This document shows, one piece after another, positions 52,414-61,607 of a stretch of 64,000 bases of DNA (position 1 is the first letter of the stretch; every line of letters begins with the position of its first letter). The stretch spans positions 1-64,000 of the forward strand of contig NZ_JACHXW010000012.1 of the NCBI RefSeq assembly GCF_014192395.1. Reading direction: 5' to 3'. Made by a program: the position numbers and the translations under genes. Source of the DNA: Paenibacillus endophyticus (GTDB taxonomy: Bacteria; Bacillota; Bacilli; Paenibacillales; Paenibacillaceae). The notes beneath the pieces were generated by a model. The model ran no database searches. It saw nothing but the letters and a program-made list of their open reading frames with translations, and was not told where the DNA came from.

Positions 52414-54669
52414 ATGAATGAATACAATCAAGAGTATATTGTTATTTCAGGTGCGAGGGAAAACAACCTCAAGAACGTTTCCTTGCGCATTCCCAAGCGA
52501 AAGATCACGATCTTCACCGGCGTATCCGGATCCGGCAAATCATCGATCGTATTCGACACCATCGCTGCTGAATCCCAGCGTCTCCTTAACGAAAACTTCA
52601 GCATGTTCGTTCGCAACTTTTTGCCGCGTGTTCCTCAGCCGGATGCAGATGCGCTAGAGAACTTGAGCATGGCTGTTATTGTGGATCAGAAGCGCCTGGG
52701 CGGCGGATCCCATTCCACGATGGGCACAATTACCGATATATCGCCTATTCTCCGTCTTCTCTTCTCTCGAGTGGGCCAGCCCAATATTGGACCCGTAAAC
52801 ATGTTCTCGTTCAACGATCCGCAAGGCATGTGTCCGGAATGCAACGGGATCGGTCGCAAACTAGGCGTCGACATGAGCAAGGCGCTTGACATGTCAAAGT
52901 CATTGAATGAAGGAGCGATTATGCTGCCGGACTATTCAGTGAGCGGCTGGGAATGGAACATGATCATGCAGTCGGGGGACTTCGATCTCGATAAGAAGCT
53001 GAGTGATTTTTCGGATGAGGAATTGGATCAGCTGCTGTACGCTCAGGCAAGAAAAGTTAAGATGGATTTCGCCGGAAAAGCAATGAATATTACAGTGGAA
53101 GGCGTCATTGAGAAGTTCACGAACAAATACATCAAGCAGGATGTGAAGACGAAGTCTGAACGCACACAAAAGACGGTTGCGCCGTATATTTCCGAGGGTC
53201 CTTGCTCCAGCTGCCGAGGCGCAAGGCTTAGTCAGGCTGCACTTAGCTGCAGAATTGATGGACACAACATAGCTGAACTATCCTCCATGGAGGTCGGACA
53301 GCTTATCCGTGTCATTCGGGAGATTGACAATGCTGTCGCCGCACCGGTCATCAAAACGCTGACGGATCGGCTTCAGCATCTGGTCGATATCGGACTTGAC
53401 TATTTAACGCTGGATCGCGAGACAGATACTTTGTCTGGGGGCGAGTCGCAGCGCGTCAAGATGGTGAAGCACTTGAGCGGCAGTCTAGTAGACGTCACTT
53501 ACATCTTCGATGAGCCTAGCGTTGGCTTGCACCCTCGTGATGTACATCGATTAAATGAATTGCTTCAGAAGCTGCGCGATAAAGGCAATACCGTAATTGT
53601 CGTCGAGCATGATCCCGATGTAATCAAGATCGCCGATCATATCGTTGACGTCGGGCCTCATGCCGGCAGCCGTGGCGGAACGATCATGTACGAAGGAAGC
53701 TACCAAGGACTGCTGGAATCAGGTACGCTGACGGGAACCCATATGATGCGACCACTCAAGCTAAAGTCTGAAAGCAGGCAGCCCACCGGCAAGCTCTCCA
53801 TTAAGAATGCTACGCTGCACAACCTGCAGAATGTGAGCGTTGATATTCCGACCGGAGTTCTCACCGTCGTTACAGGTGTCGCTGGCTCAGGCAAGAGTAC
53901 GTTAATTAACGACATATTTCTCAGCAACCATCCAGATGCGATCGTCATCGACCAGTCGTCGGTTGGCGTGTCAACACGTTCGAATCCTGCGACCTACACG
54001 GGCATTATGGATGATGTGCGCAAGGCGTTTGCTTCTGCGAACAAGGTGAACCAAGGCTTGTTTAGCTTCAACTCCAAGGGAGCATGCGAGAACTGCCAAG
54101 GATTGGGAGTTGTGTATACAGACCTTGCATTCCTTGATAGCGTGAAGCTGCCTTGCGAAGTATGCGGAGGAAGAAGGTTTAAGGAAGAGGTACTCGCATA
54201 CAAGTTGAACGACAAGTCCATTGCAGAAGTACTGGAGATGACAGTCGAGCAAGCTTTGGAATTTTTCCAGCTAAAAGAAGTTGTGCGCAAGCTCCAAGCG
54301 ATGAGCGACGTAGGTCTGAACTACATTACGCTCGGCCAGCCGCTCAGTACGCTCTCGGGGGGAGAATGCCAACGTATCAAGCTGGCAAGCGAGCTTCATA
54401 AGAAGGGCAGCATCTACGTGATGGACGAGCCGACGACCGGCCTACATATGTCAGATATCGGCCACCTGCTGGAAATTATGAACCGACTCGTGGATACCGG
54501 CAACACGGTGATCGTCATTGAGCACAATCTGGATGTGATCAGCCACGCGGATTGGATCATCGATATTGGACCGGATGGGGGCAGCAAGGGGGGACAGGTT
54601 GTTTTTGAGGGCACGCCTCCGCAGATCGTTCACGCTGTGCAGTCCATCACGGGAAAATACTTGACGTAG
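52414..54669 (+). CDS. UvrA-like ABC ATPase (DrrC/UvrA2 type)
   Basis: ATG 52414 has GGAAGG about eight bases upstream; ATG 52405 is too close to it. The 751-residue protein has two ABC ATPase halves with Walker A GVSGSGKSSIVF and GVAGSGKSTLIN, signature motifs LSGGESQR and LSGGECQR, and zinc-finger cysteines (CPECNGIG, CSSCRG, CENCQG and CEVCGG). It is about 200 residues shorter than UvrA because the UvrB-binding insertion is absent, which is typical of UvrA2/DrrC proteins that protect DNA from intercalating drugs without excision. Its true substrate is unknown. Next to the ArsR/AHSA1 operon but with its own terminator-bounded unit. Confidence 0.88.
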   Translation: MNEYNQEYIVISGARENNLKNVSLRIPKRKITIFTGVSGSGKSSIVFDTIAAESQRLLNENFSMFVRNFLPRVPQPDADALENLSMAVIVDQKRLGGGSHSTMGTITDISPILRLLFSRVGQPNIGPVNMFSFNDPQGMCPECNGIGRKLGVDMSKALDMSKSLNEGAIMLPDYSVSGWEWNMIMQSGDFDLDKKLSDFSDEELDQLLYAQARKVKMDFAGKAMNITVEGVIEKFTNKYIKQDVKTKSERTQKTVAPYISEGPCSSCRGARLSQAALSCRIDGHNIAELSSMEVGQLIRVIREIDNAVAAPVIKTLTDRLQHLVDIGLDYLTLDRETDTLSGGESQRVKMVKHLSGSLVDVTYIFDEPSVGLHPRDVHRLNELLQKLRDKGNTVIVVEHDPDVIKIADHIVDVGPHAGSRGGTIMYEGSYQGLLESGTLTGTHMMRPLKLKSESRQPTGKLSIKNATLHNLQNVSVDIPTGVLTVVTGVAGSGKSTLINDIFLSNHPDAIVIDQSSVGVSTRSNPATYTGIMDDVRKAFASANKVNQGLFSFNSKGACENCQGLGVVYTDLAFLDSVKLPCEVCGGRRFKEEVLAYKLNDKSIAEVLEMTVEQALEFFQLKEVVRKLQAMSDVGLNYITLGQPLSTLSGGECQRIKLASELHKKGSIYVMDEPTTGLHMSDIGHLLEIMNRLVDTGNTVIVIEHNLDVISHADWIIDIGPDGGSKGGQVVFEGTPPQIVHAVQSITGKYLT

Positions 54670-54741
54670 TCCTATCTTCCATATTCATCAATTTGAAATT
54701 CGGACTCCTAAGCAAGCGAGTCGTTTTCGAATAACAATGAA

Positions 54742-54775
54742 GTGCAGCTCCTTAAACTTAGGGGCTGCATTTTTA
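54742..54775 (+). terminator. Terminator of the UvrA-like gene
   Basis: TGCAGCTCC/GGGGCTGCA stem with T tail. The following 380 bases to the next gene show no supported feature. Confidence 0.7.
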
Positions 54776-55157
54776 ATTTCTATTGGATGATATTATGAAG
54801 CTTTCACAAAGATTAGAAAAAATACAATTTCGATTCCTAGTGAAACATAATTGTTCAACTTATTCTAAGTATTTTCATTGTGACAGCATGCACCGGATGC
54901 TGGGACTACAAGGGGTATGAATGCATGGCGCGAGTCCGTGCATTCACATACGGATCGATGTCGCGTAGCTTTCCCAATACAGACGAGCCGAAGAAATCGC
55001 CATCTTGGTCAAGCAGTAACGTGTGATTGCAATCGAGAAATGACGACCGATATACTGGACCAAGGTCCGACATTGATTCCCTTCGCCGGGCGGATGATGA
55101 GAATCAGGAGAAAGGGCTACAATGAGAGCAACAAAATGAGAAAGCGTGGTTGTAATC

Positions 55158-55829
55158 ATGAAGAAACAAAGTGCCTTGCAGGCGTGGAAAATGCTCATCC
55201 TGTCACTTCCCAAAGGAATAGCAGCATTCATTATCATCGTAGTTGGATTATCCGTAAGCCTTCCGCTATCGGTATTTCTCGTTGGCGTGCCGCTGCTGGC
55301 TGCGACATTGACCCTATGCAAGTCGATCATGGTTGGAGAATCAAACCTAGCAGCAGTATGGCTGCAAGGACAGAAACATTCTCCCGATACCGCACCGCAG
55401 ATATTGGCTGCTGGTGAGCAGCAGGGATGGAGGTCCTGGTTGAAATCCGTCTTGAAGGACGGGAGATCATACCGCGGTATCCTGTTCGGGATTATGCAGC
55501 TTCCGATTTGCATTGCGGCGTTCACTGTCGCCATCGTGCTGCCCGTAACGGCTTTTGCGGTGATGCTCTCACCGGTCGCGTACGAGGTAAGCATGCGGTT
55601 GTTTGAATTCAATCTGTTCTCGAGCGAATGGGGGCTGGACCAGCTCTTCGACTGGAGCTTGACGGCCGCCCAGCGCTCTTGGATCTCTGGAGGAGTTGGA
55701 GTCATTTTCGTGCTGCTGCTTCCCTTATTACTTAAAGGGCTTGGCCGCTGGTATGCGGCTTGGATTCTGAGCGTTGCAGGCCCTGAGCCCGCTCGCCGAC
55801 CAAGCACGGAAGGGTCTTATATCGGATAG
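55158..55829 (+). CDS. Membrane 'putative sensor' domain protein
   Basis: The product is about 223 residues with four membrane segments (about 13-50, 110-160, 178-198). The pattern LILSLPKGIAAFIIIVVGLSVSLPLSVFLVGVPLLAATL fits the putative sensor (PF13796-like) domain that is usually joined to a histidine kinase or placed beside a two-component pair. No such pair is next to it here. The start is uncertain: neither ATG 55158 nor GTG 55146 has a clear ribosome binding site. Confidence 0.6.
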   Translation: MKKQSALQAWKMLILSLPKGIAAFIIIVVGLSVSLPLSVFLVGVPLLAATLTLCKSIMVGESNLAAVWLQGQKHSPDTAPQILAAGEQQGWRSWLKSVLKDGRSYRGILFGIMQLPICIAAFTVAIVLPVTAFAVMLSPVAYEVSMRLFEFNLFSSEWGLDQLFDWSLTAAQRSWISGGVGVIFVLLLPLLLKGLGRWYAAWILSVAGPEPARRPSTEGSYIG

Positions 55830-55979
55830 TTTGCCTTCAGATGAATATCCTGTAACAAAAAAAAAGTGGCCTGCTTGAGCGTTATATATGACGCGTTGAC
55901 AGCCTCTGTTTTTCTGTCAGGCTCACAAAATACTATCTATCGCAACCCATACAACCAAACAAAATAAGAATGACTAATG

Positions 55980-56010
55980 AGAGCCGCAATCAATTGATTG
56001 CGGCTCTTTA
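55980..56010. terminator. Perfect palindromic terminator
   Basis: GAGCCGCAATCAA and its complement meet without spacer (55981-56006) and are followed by TTTA. The remainder of the 303-base gap has an imperfect GCCTG/CAGGC hairpin near 55870-55920. Confidence 0.65.
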
Positions 56011-56132
56011 AACATTTTATTAACAGTAGCCCATACCTGCCAATTATGCCTTTCATAAGATAGAAGGTATGAAGAATCCTGCCTAATAAACGACACAGAT
56101 GTATATTCGAGCAATTATAGGGAGTTGAGATT

Positions 56133-57476
56133 GTGCAATCAACAACGAAACTTACTGGCCGCGTGATATTTAAGGGAAACCCGGGATATGAAGCAGCCCG
56201 GAAAAATTGGGATCCGCATACGGACAGATTTCCTAAAGTTTTTGTGTTTGCTCAAAGAACGATTGATGTTGCAAACGCCATAAGATGGGCCCGCAAGAAC
56301 AATGTACCCATTCGGGCAAGAAGCGGAAGACATGCCTTAGAGACCAACCTTTCCCAGGTTAACGGAGGCATAGTCATCGACGTCAGCGATATGAAGAAAA
56401 TCAGGCTGAATAAAAAAAGCAGGACGGTTGTGGTTGAATCAGGCAATCGTGTAGGAAGAGTCGTAGATAAGTTAGCAAGGCAAGGATTTATCGCTCCGTT
56501 TGGTGACAGTCCATCGGTTGGAATCGGTGGAATTACGCTTGGTGGGGGGATTGGCCCGATCCAAAGGACGACCGGTCTCATCAGCGATAATCTAATCGGA
56601 CTAGAAATGGTAGACGCCAAGGGAAGAGTAATCCAGGCGAGCAAAAAACGCAACTCCGATCTCCTGTGGGCTTCCCGCGGCGGCGGTGGCGGCAACTTTG
56701 GCGTATACACCAAATATAAATTCAAAGTACTGCGTGCTCCAGCCAAAGCTACCGTATTCAGCATTTCCTGGCCATGGGAACAGTTCGAAAAAGTCGTGAG
56801 GAAATGGCAAGTGTGGGCTCCTAATGCCAGCACCAAGCTGGGCAGCGAACTAAGCGTCGGTCCCAAAAAAGGCGGCAATGTCAGCATGATCGGCCTTTAT
56901 CTGGGATCTAAAACAGAAGCCTTGCGTCAGTTAGAGCCTATTCTCAGCGTGGGGACGCCTACTCAAAAAACCATCCGGCTACTGCCTTATCTGAAAGCTA
57001 CTCAGTTTTTATTAGCTCCCGATCCCATTCTTACCCAGAAGTTCAGCAACCAATTTTCAAGCGGCTTTGGCAAACGTCCATTTCCGGATAAAGCTTATAA
57101 AGTCATGCGCCAGTTTCTAGAAAAAGCAGAGGGAGGGACTCCAGCGGGATTTTTCTTCCTTAACTGGGGCGGTGCCATCAGTCGGATCGCACCTAGAGCT
57201 ACCGCATTCTACTGGCGGAAAGCACAATTTTATGTGGAATGGAACAGCTCATGGGTTAAGCCTTCTCATGCGGCTAAAAATATTGCGTTAGCTCGGAATA
57301 CTAGGAAGAAGCTTCAGCCTTATATCGTAGGCTCCTACATCAACGTGCCTGACCAAGGTATTAAATGTTCTGGTCCTGTTTATTATGGCAAGAACTTTCC
57401 TAGATTGCGCAGAGTTAAAGCTAAATATGATCCGACCAATGTGTTTAATAATCCTCAAAGTATTCCTCCGGCATAA
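56133..57476 (+). CDS. FAD-linked berberine-bridge-type oxidase
   Basis: GTG start preceded by AGGGAG. The 447-residue protein has the PCMH FAD fold: RARSGRHALE (H67 in the position that carries covalent FAD), VRVVDKLARQGF region with PFGDSPSVGIGGITLGGGIGP, and a BBE C-terminus YGKNFPRLRRVKAKYDPTNVFNNPQSIPP. No signal peptide is present. Relatives include B. subtilis YvdP/CotQ, a spore-coat protein, so a coat location is plausible. The substrate is unknown; family members oxidise sugars, alkaloids or alcohols. Monocistronic. Confidence 0.87.
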   Translation: MQSTTKLTGRVIFKGNPGYEAARKNWDPHTDRFPKVFVFAQRTIDVANAIRWARKNNVPIRARSGRHALETNLSQVNGGIVIDVSDMKKIRLNKKSRTVVVESGNRVGRVVDKLARQGFIAPFGDSPSVGIGGITLGGGIGPIQRTTGLISDNLIGLEMVDAKGRVIQASKKRNSDLLWASRGGGGGNFGVYTKYKFKVLRAPAKATVFSISWPWEQFEKVVRKWQVWAPNASTKLGSELSVGPKKGGNVSMIGLYLGSKTEALRQLEPILSVGTPTQKTIRLLPYLKATQFLLAPDPILTQKFSNQFSSGFGKRPFPDKAYKVMRQFLEKAEGGTPAGFFFLNWGGAISRIAPRATAFYWRKAQFYVEWNSSWVKPSHAAKNIALARNTRKKLQPYIVGSYINVPDQGIKCSGPVYYGKNFPRLRRVKAKYDPTNVFNNPQSIPPA

Positions 57477-57491
57477 ACGATTAACTAGTAA

Positions 57492-57526
57492 GGGGGTAAC
57501 ACTTGTAGAGGGGGAACGCTTGTAGA
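57492..57526 (+). repeat. Short imperfect tandem repeat
   Basis: GGGGGTAACACTTGTAGA is followed by GGGGGAACGCTTGTAGA. No coding role; it lies in the 317-base gap before the Rph gene, together with the terminator. Confidence 0.5.
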
Positions 57527-57610
57527 ACAGGCGTTAGGGAGATAAGCCGTCATAGCGATAGTACGAAATATAATTGATCCGCTGACTGATGATAGCATAA
57601 CAGAAAATAA

Positions 57611-57645
57611 AAAAAGAACCTGAGTGCTTGCTCAGGTTCTTTCAT
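57611..57645 (+). terminator. Terminator of the BBE-type gene
   Basis: AAAGAACCTGAG/CTCAGGTTCTTT, 12-base perfect stem. Confidence 0.85.
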
Positions 57646-57793
57646 TTGCATATAAACAGTCACGATGATATACTCAGATCACGACTTCAATTTAGGATAA
57701 ATATATAATTAATGCATCATATATTCATATCATAACACACCTTAAAATTCTTGTCAAATGCTTTTATCAATTTATGGTTAGGGGCGATCTTGA

Positions 57794-60409
57794 ATGGGTT
57801 CTTTGGTTCTCGGTTTTCAGGAAGTGGATAAAACACAGTTTTTGCTCGTTGGCGGAAAAGGGTTCCATCTAGGTGAATTATCAAAAATGGATGGCATACA
57901 TGTACCAGAAGGATTTTGTGTAACAACAGAAGGCTATCAAAAAGCCATCGTACAAAACGATGCATATCATGCGTTGTTGAAACAACTCACGCTGTTAAAG
58001 GCAGCAGACCGTGTTCAAATTGCTGAAATTAGCAGTCAGATACGTCGGACCATTATGGAAGCAGAAATTCCTTCCGACGTTGTGAAAGCAGTTACTCACT
58101 ATCTCACTCAGTTTGGCGATGAGCATGCTTATGCCGTGCGTTCCAGCGCGACTGCTGAAGATTTACCACATGCCTCATTTGCTGGTCAACAAGATACCTA
58201 TTTAAATATCATTGGCAAAGAAGCAATCTTCCAGCATATCAGCAAATGTTGGGCTTCTTTATTTACAGACCGCGCGGTCATTTACCGCATGCAACATGGA
58301 TTTGACCACAGTCAAGTCTATTTATCCGTTATCGTTCAAAGGATGGTTTTCCCACAGGCTTCAGGGATATTATTTACCGCTGATCCCGTTACTTCAAACC
58401 GAAAACGGCTCTCCATCGATGCCAGTTTTGGACTTGGAGAAGCGCTGGTCTCTGGCTTGGTATCTGCCGATTGTTACACCGTACATGAAGGGGAAATCGT
58501 CAATAAGAGAATCGCATCCAAGAAATTGGCTGTCTACGGATTAAAGGAAGGAGGAACGGAGACAAGGCAGATCGACCCTGATCAACAAAAGCTCCAAACA
58601 CTTACCGAGCAACAAATTATGCGACTTGCACACATCGGAAGACAGATCGAAGCTTATTTTGGTTTTCCGCAAGACATCGAATGGTGTTTAGCCGATGATA
58701 CGTTTTATATTGTCCAGAGCCGGCCAATTACTACTTTATACCCGATTCCTGAAGCGAATGATCAAGAAAACCACGTCTATGTATCCGTTGGCCATCAACA
58801 AATGATGACAGATGCGATGAAACAATTGGGACTGTCATTTTACCTATTAACGACTCGTGCACCTATGCGAACAGCCGGTGGAAGGTTGTTTGTTGATATC
58901 ACGCAAAATCTGGCTGCGCCTGCCATCAGAGATATGGTAATCGATGCCTTGGGAAAATCCGAACCACTCATCAAAGATGCGCTTCTGACCATCGTAGCGC
59001 GAGAAGGTTTTATAAAATCATCGCCAGTTGACAATAAAGTACCGAGTTCCGTTAAATTCAAACAAGAGCAATCGTCTTCGGGTCTGCCAACGCCATTCGA
59101 AAGCAATCCGACTATCGTTACTGATTTGATTAAGAGTAGTCAAACATCATTAGAAGCGTTAAAAAGAGATATCCAAACGAAATCAGGATCCGATTTATTT
59201 GATTTTATTTTAGAAGATTTCCAGCAATTAAAAAACATTTTATTTAACCCACAAAGTCTAGAAGTGATTATGGCTGCTATGGATGCTTCATCTTGGATCA
59301 ATGAAAAAATGAACGATTGGTTAGGTGAAACTAACGCAGCGGACACGCTTTCTCAATCGGTCCCAAACAATATAACTTCGGAAATGGGTCTGGCGCTTTT
59401 GGATGTCGCAGATGCGATCCGCCCTTATCCAGAAGTAATCGATTATTTGCAACATACAGAAGAGGATAGCTTTTTGGAAGAAATGTTTCAATTGCATGGC
59501 GGGAAAGCTGCCCAAGAGGCGATCTATGCTTATCTCAACAAATATGGCATGCGGTGTGCCGGTGAAATCGATGTAACCAAGGCTCGTTGGAGTGAAAAAC
59601 CGCTAACGCTTATCCCGATAATCCTAGGTAACATCAAAAATTTTGATCCCCATGCTGGCATTCGAAAATTCGAACAAGGAAGACATGAAGCTTTTGAAAA
59701 AGAAATTGAGTTATTAGATCGTTTGAAGCAATTGCCGAATGGCGAACAAAAAGCCGAAGAAACCAAACGAATGATCGACTTGGTCAGGAATTTCATCGGG
59801 TATCGCGAATATCCAAAATACGGCATGATTAATCGCTACTTCGTTTATAAGCAAGCTTTGTTGAAAGAAGCCGAACAACTTGCACATGCAGGCGTTATTG
59901 ATGAAGAAGAAGATGTCTACTACCTCTCTTTTGAACAATTTCACGATGTAGTACGTTCAAAAAAACTGGATTACCAGATCATCAGCAAACGAAAAAACGA
60001 GTACAAATTATATGAAAAACTAACTCCCCCGCGTGTAATGACATCTGACGGCGAAATCATTTCGGGAAAGTACAAACGAGAAAATCTCCCTGTCGGCGCT
60101 ATTGCAGGCCTGCCTGTCTCTTCCGGATTGGTTGAGGGACGAGCACGTGTCATCTTAAGTATGGAATATGCGGATCTGGAGGATGGTGATATATTAGTCA
60201 CCACCTTTACGGACCCTGGCTGGACGCCTTTGTTTGTATCCGTCAAGGGGCTAGTCACCGAGGTTGGGGGGCTGATGACACATGGGGCGGTTATCGCGCG
60301 TGAATATGGCCTGCCGGCGGTGGTTGGGGTAGAAAATGCTACCAAACTGATCAAAGATGGCCAACGAATTCGCGTGCATGGAACTGAAGGATATGTCGAA
60401 ATTTTGTAA
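57794..60409 (+). CDS. rph: Rifampin phosphotransferase
   Basis: The 871-residue protein has the three-part build of RPH: an N-terminal ATP-binding domain (VGGKGFHLGELSKMDGIHVPEGFCVT, YAVRSSATAEDLPHASFAGQQDTY), a long rifampin-binding middle domain (about 330-760) and a C-terminal swivelling His domain with the phospho-carrier H830 in GGLMTHGAVIAREYGLP. It transfers the beta-phosphate of ATP to the C21 hydroxyl of rifamycins, inactivating them; the length and the whole N-terminal region match Bacillus/Listeria RPH rather than PEP synthase. The codon use seems more AT-rich than the flanking genes, possibly by transfer. AGGGGCG precedes the ATG. Confidence 0.92.
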   Translation: MGSLVLGFQEVDKTQFLLVGGKGFHLGELSKMDGIHVPEGFCVTTEGYQKAIVQNDAYHALLKQLTLLKAADRVQIAEISSQIRRTIMEAEIPSDVVKAVTHYLTQFGDEHAYAVRSSATAEDLPHASFAGQQDTYLNIIGKEAIFQHISKCWASLFTDRAVIYRMQHGFDHSQVYLSVIVQRMVFPQASGILFTADPVTSNRKRLSIDASFGLGEALVSGLVSADCYTVHEGEIVNKRIASKKLAVYGLKEGGTETRQIDPDQQKLQTLTEQQIMRLAHIGRQIEAYFGFPQDIEWCLADDTFYIVQSRPITTLYPIPEANDQENHVYVSVGHQQMMTDAMKQLGLSFYLLTTRAPMRTAGGRLFVDITQNLAAPAIRDMVIDALGKSEPLIKDALLTIVAREGFIKSSPVDNKVPSSVKFKQEQSSSGLPTPFESNPTIVTDLIKSSQTSLEALKRDIQTKSGSDLFDFILEDFQQLKNILFNPQSLEVIMAAMDASSWINEKMNDWLGETNAADTLSQSVPNNITSEMGLALLDVADAIRPYPEVIDYLQHTEEDSFLEEMFQLHGGKAAQEAIYAYLNKYGMRCAGEIDVTKARWSEKPLTLIPIILGNIKNFDPHAGIRKFEQGRHEAFEKEIELLDRLKQLPNGEQKAEETKRMIDLVRNFIGYREYPKYGMINRYFVYKQALLKEAEQLAHAGVIDEEEDVYYLSFEQFHDVVRSKKLDYQIISKRKNEYKLYEKLTPPRVMTSDGEIISGKYKRENLPVGAIAGLPVSSGLVEGRARVILSMEYADLEDGDILVTTFTDPGWTPLFVSVKGLVTEVGGLMTHGAVIAREYGLPAVVGVENATKLIKDGQRIRVHGTEGYVEIL

Positions 60410-60523
60410 TGGCTGAATCCAAATTAATCCCACGCTGCTCAAAAAATGATGAATTAACGCAGCCCCTGAATGACATCATAAGTAAGTAGTATTCATCTCA
60501 TTTTCCAGAGGAGGTTATCTTTT

Positions 60524-60652
60524 ATGGCTCACCAGAAGAACAGGAAGGAAGCTGCCTGGAAGTCACGAAAGCAAGAACAGCATCCCCATGGTAAAATCAA
60601 ATCGCTTAAGGAATTGTCCAGCGAATATGAAGAGAAGCATACTACTCATTAA
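60524..60652 (+). CDS. Small 42-residue charged protein (DUF6254-like)
   Basis: GAGGAGG lies eight or so bases before ATG 60524. The peptide begins MAHQKNRKEAAWKSRKQEQ, continues HPHGKIKSLKELSSEYEEKH and ends TTH. It is lysine- and glutamine-rich and lacks hydrophobic segments. Its KQEQ...PHGKIKSLKEL pattern resembles a small family of uncharacterised Firmicute proteins. A terminator follows directly, which supports a real gene. Confidence 0.7.
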   Translation: MAHQKNRKEAAWKSRKQEQHPHGKIKSLKELSSEYEEKHTTH

Positions 60653-60656
60653 GTTT

Positions 60657-60696
60657 AAGACTGTCAGAGATGATTTCCTCTGGCAGTCTTCTTTCG
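60657..60696 (+). terminator. Terminator of the 42-residue gene
   Basis: AAGACTGTCAGA/TCTGGCAGTCTT stem with CTTTC tail. Confidence 0.75.
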
Positions 60697-60781
60697 TTCA
60701 AAGCATAGGTTTTTAGCTTATGGCATAATTAATCACTTATCTGAGATTAAGAAAAGTTATTGGGACATTCTCTACCGACTA

Positions 60782-60810
60782 ATCGGCACAATTGTGTGCC
60801 GGTTTTTTTA
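60782..60810 (+). terminator. Isolated terminator
   Basis: CGGCAC/GTGCCG with loop AATTGT and seven T. It follows no supported gene; bases 60811-61150 hold no feature I can defend. Confidence 0.6.
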
Positions 60811-61170
60811 TTTACATAGCTGCAGAATTTGTGATGATTGTTTAAAAATCTTTGACTTTTATATAGCTTTCTCTGAGATGCTTGAATGTTATATTTATAT
60901 ATACTTGCGTAATCCGATCAGGCTTGGATTGGCGCTGTCACTTGAAAAGGTATTTAACAGAGGAATGGCACAGTGGCATGGCGAAATAGAGAACGACCCA
61001 GTAATTTTCCAGCACAGGTTTTTTAACGATTGAATGTGTTCCTTAAACAGAACATTAAGTTGGGCTGGGCATTCATAAGGTAAAAAAAGTACCAATCGAA
61101 AGTCAAACTTCTCATCTATGAATCCAATCTTGCATCGTGGATAATTAACGTATGCGACTGCCAAGAGCTG

Positions 61171-61303
61171 GCAGTCAACTCGACGAATCTCACGACGCTT
61201 CCTCCGGAGACGATCAAAATGGCTACGGTTGCAGTCGCTATTTGACCGATCGTGCTCGTTATCCTTTGCTGCAAAAGTCTTTCATCAAAGGCGTCATGAT
61301 CGG
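61171..61303 (+). pseudogene. 3' relic of a LplC/YtcP-type sugar ABC permease
   Basis: In frame from 61171: LTTLPPETIKMATVAVAI then a TGA (61243-61245) then PIVLV; the next frame continues YPLLQKSFIKGVMIGA. These match the conserved C-terminus of CUT1 sugar permeases of the LplC group (LP.PTVKMA...YPF.QKYFVKG). The 5' three quarters is absent, there is an internal stop and a frame change, so the gene is dead. Confidence 0.7.
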
Positions 61304-61607
61304 CGCGATGATCATCCTCGTCCCGATTGATGCTGTCAGCATCTTTGCCAGCCTCCGCTCCGAACAGATTCTAGAACGAAGGGTCGATGAACAAACCAGG
61401 ATTGCCCTTTCATCAGCCATGGAAGGGATGGTTATGACCATGAATAATATCGAGAACATGTACATGGCTTTGGCAACGGATACGAATCCGGCAGATCTGA
61501 CCATCGCTAGCATTGAAAATGAGGGAACAACCGTCTTGTTACGGATACCAATCGGAGGTGCCTATGAATCTCATGATCGTAGAGGACGAGCTTCGTCTAC
61601 TGAATAA
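61304..61607 (+). pseudogene. Internally deleted YesM-type sensor kinase
   Basis: The frame reads IILVPIDAVSIFASLRSEQI (first membrane helix of a YesM-type kinase), then LSSAMEGMVMTMNNIENMYM, then jumps near 61491 to LTIASIENEGTTVLLRIPIG, the far C-terminal end of the HATPase domain. About 400 residues, including the His and ATP sites, are missing. The end overlaps the response regulator start, as in intact YesMN operons. Confidence 0.7.

Noticed and set aside
54944..55807. 287-residue minus-strand ORF
   Set aside because: It is antisense to the sensor-domain gene, lacks a ribosome binding site and shows no recognisable fold, while the plus-strand reading gives clear membrane helices.
57794..60409. 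Phosphoenolpyruvate synthase call for the 871-residue protein
   Set aside because: Domain order and sequence match rifampin phosphotransferase; the PEP synthase barrel motifs are absent.
60794..61164. 79-residue plus and 89-residue minus ORFs
   Set aside because: Neither has a Shine-Dalgarno sequence or recognisable motif; the plus one starts within a terminator.
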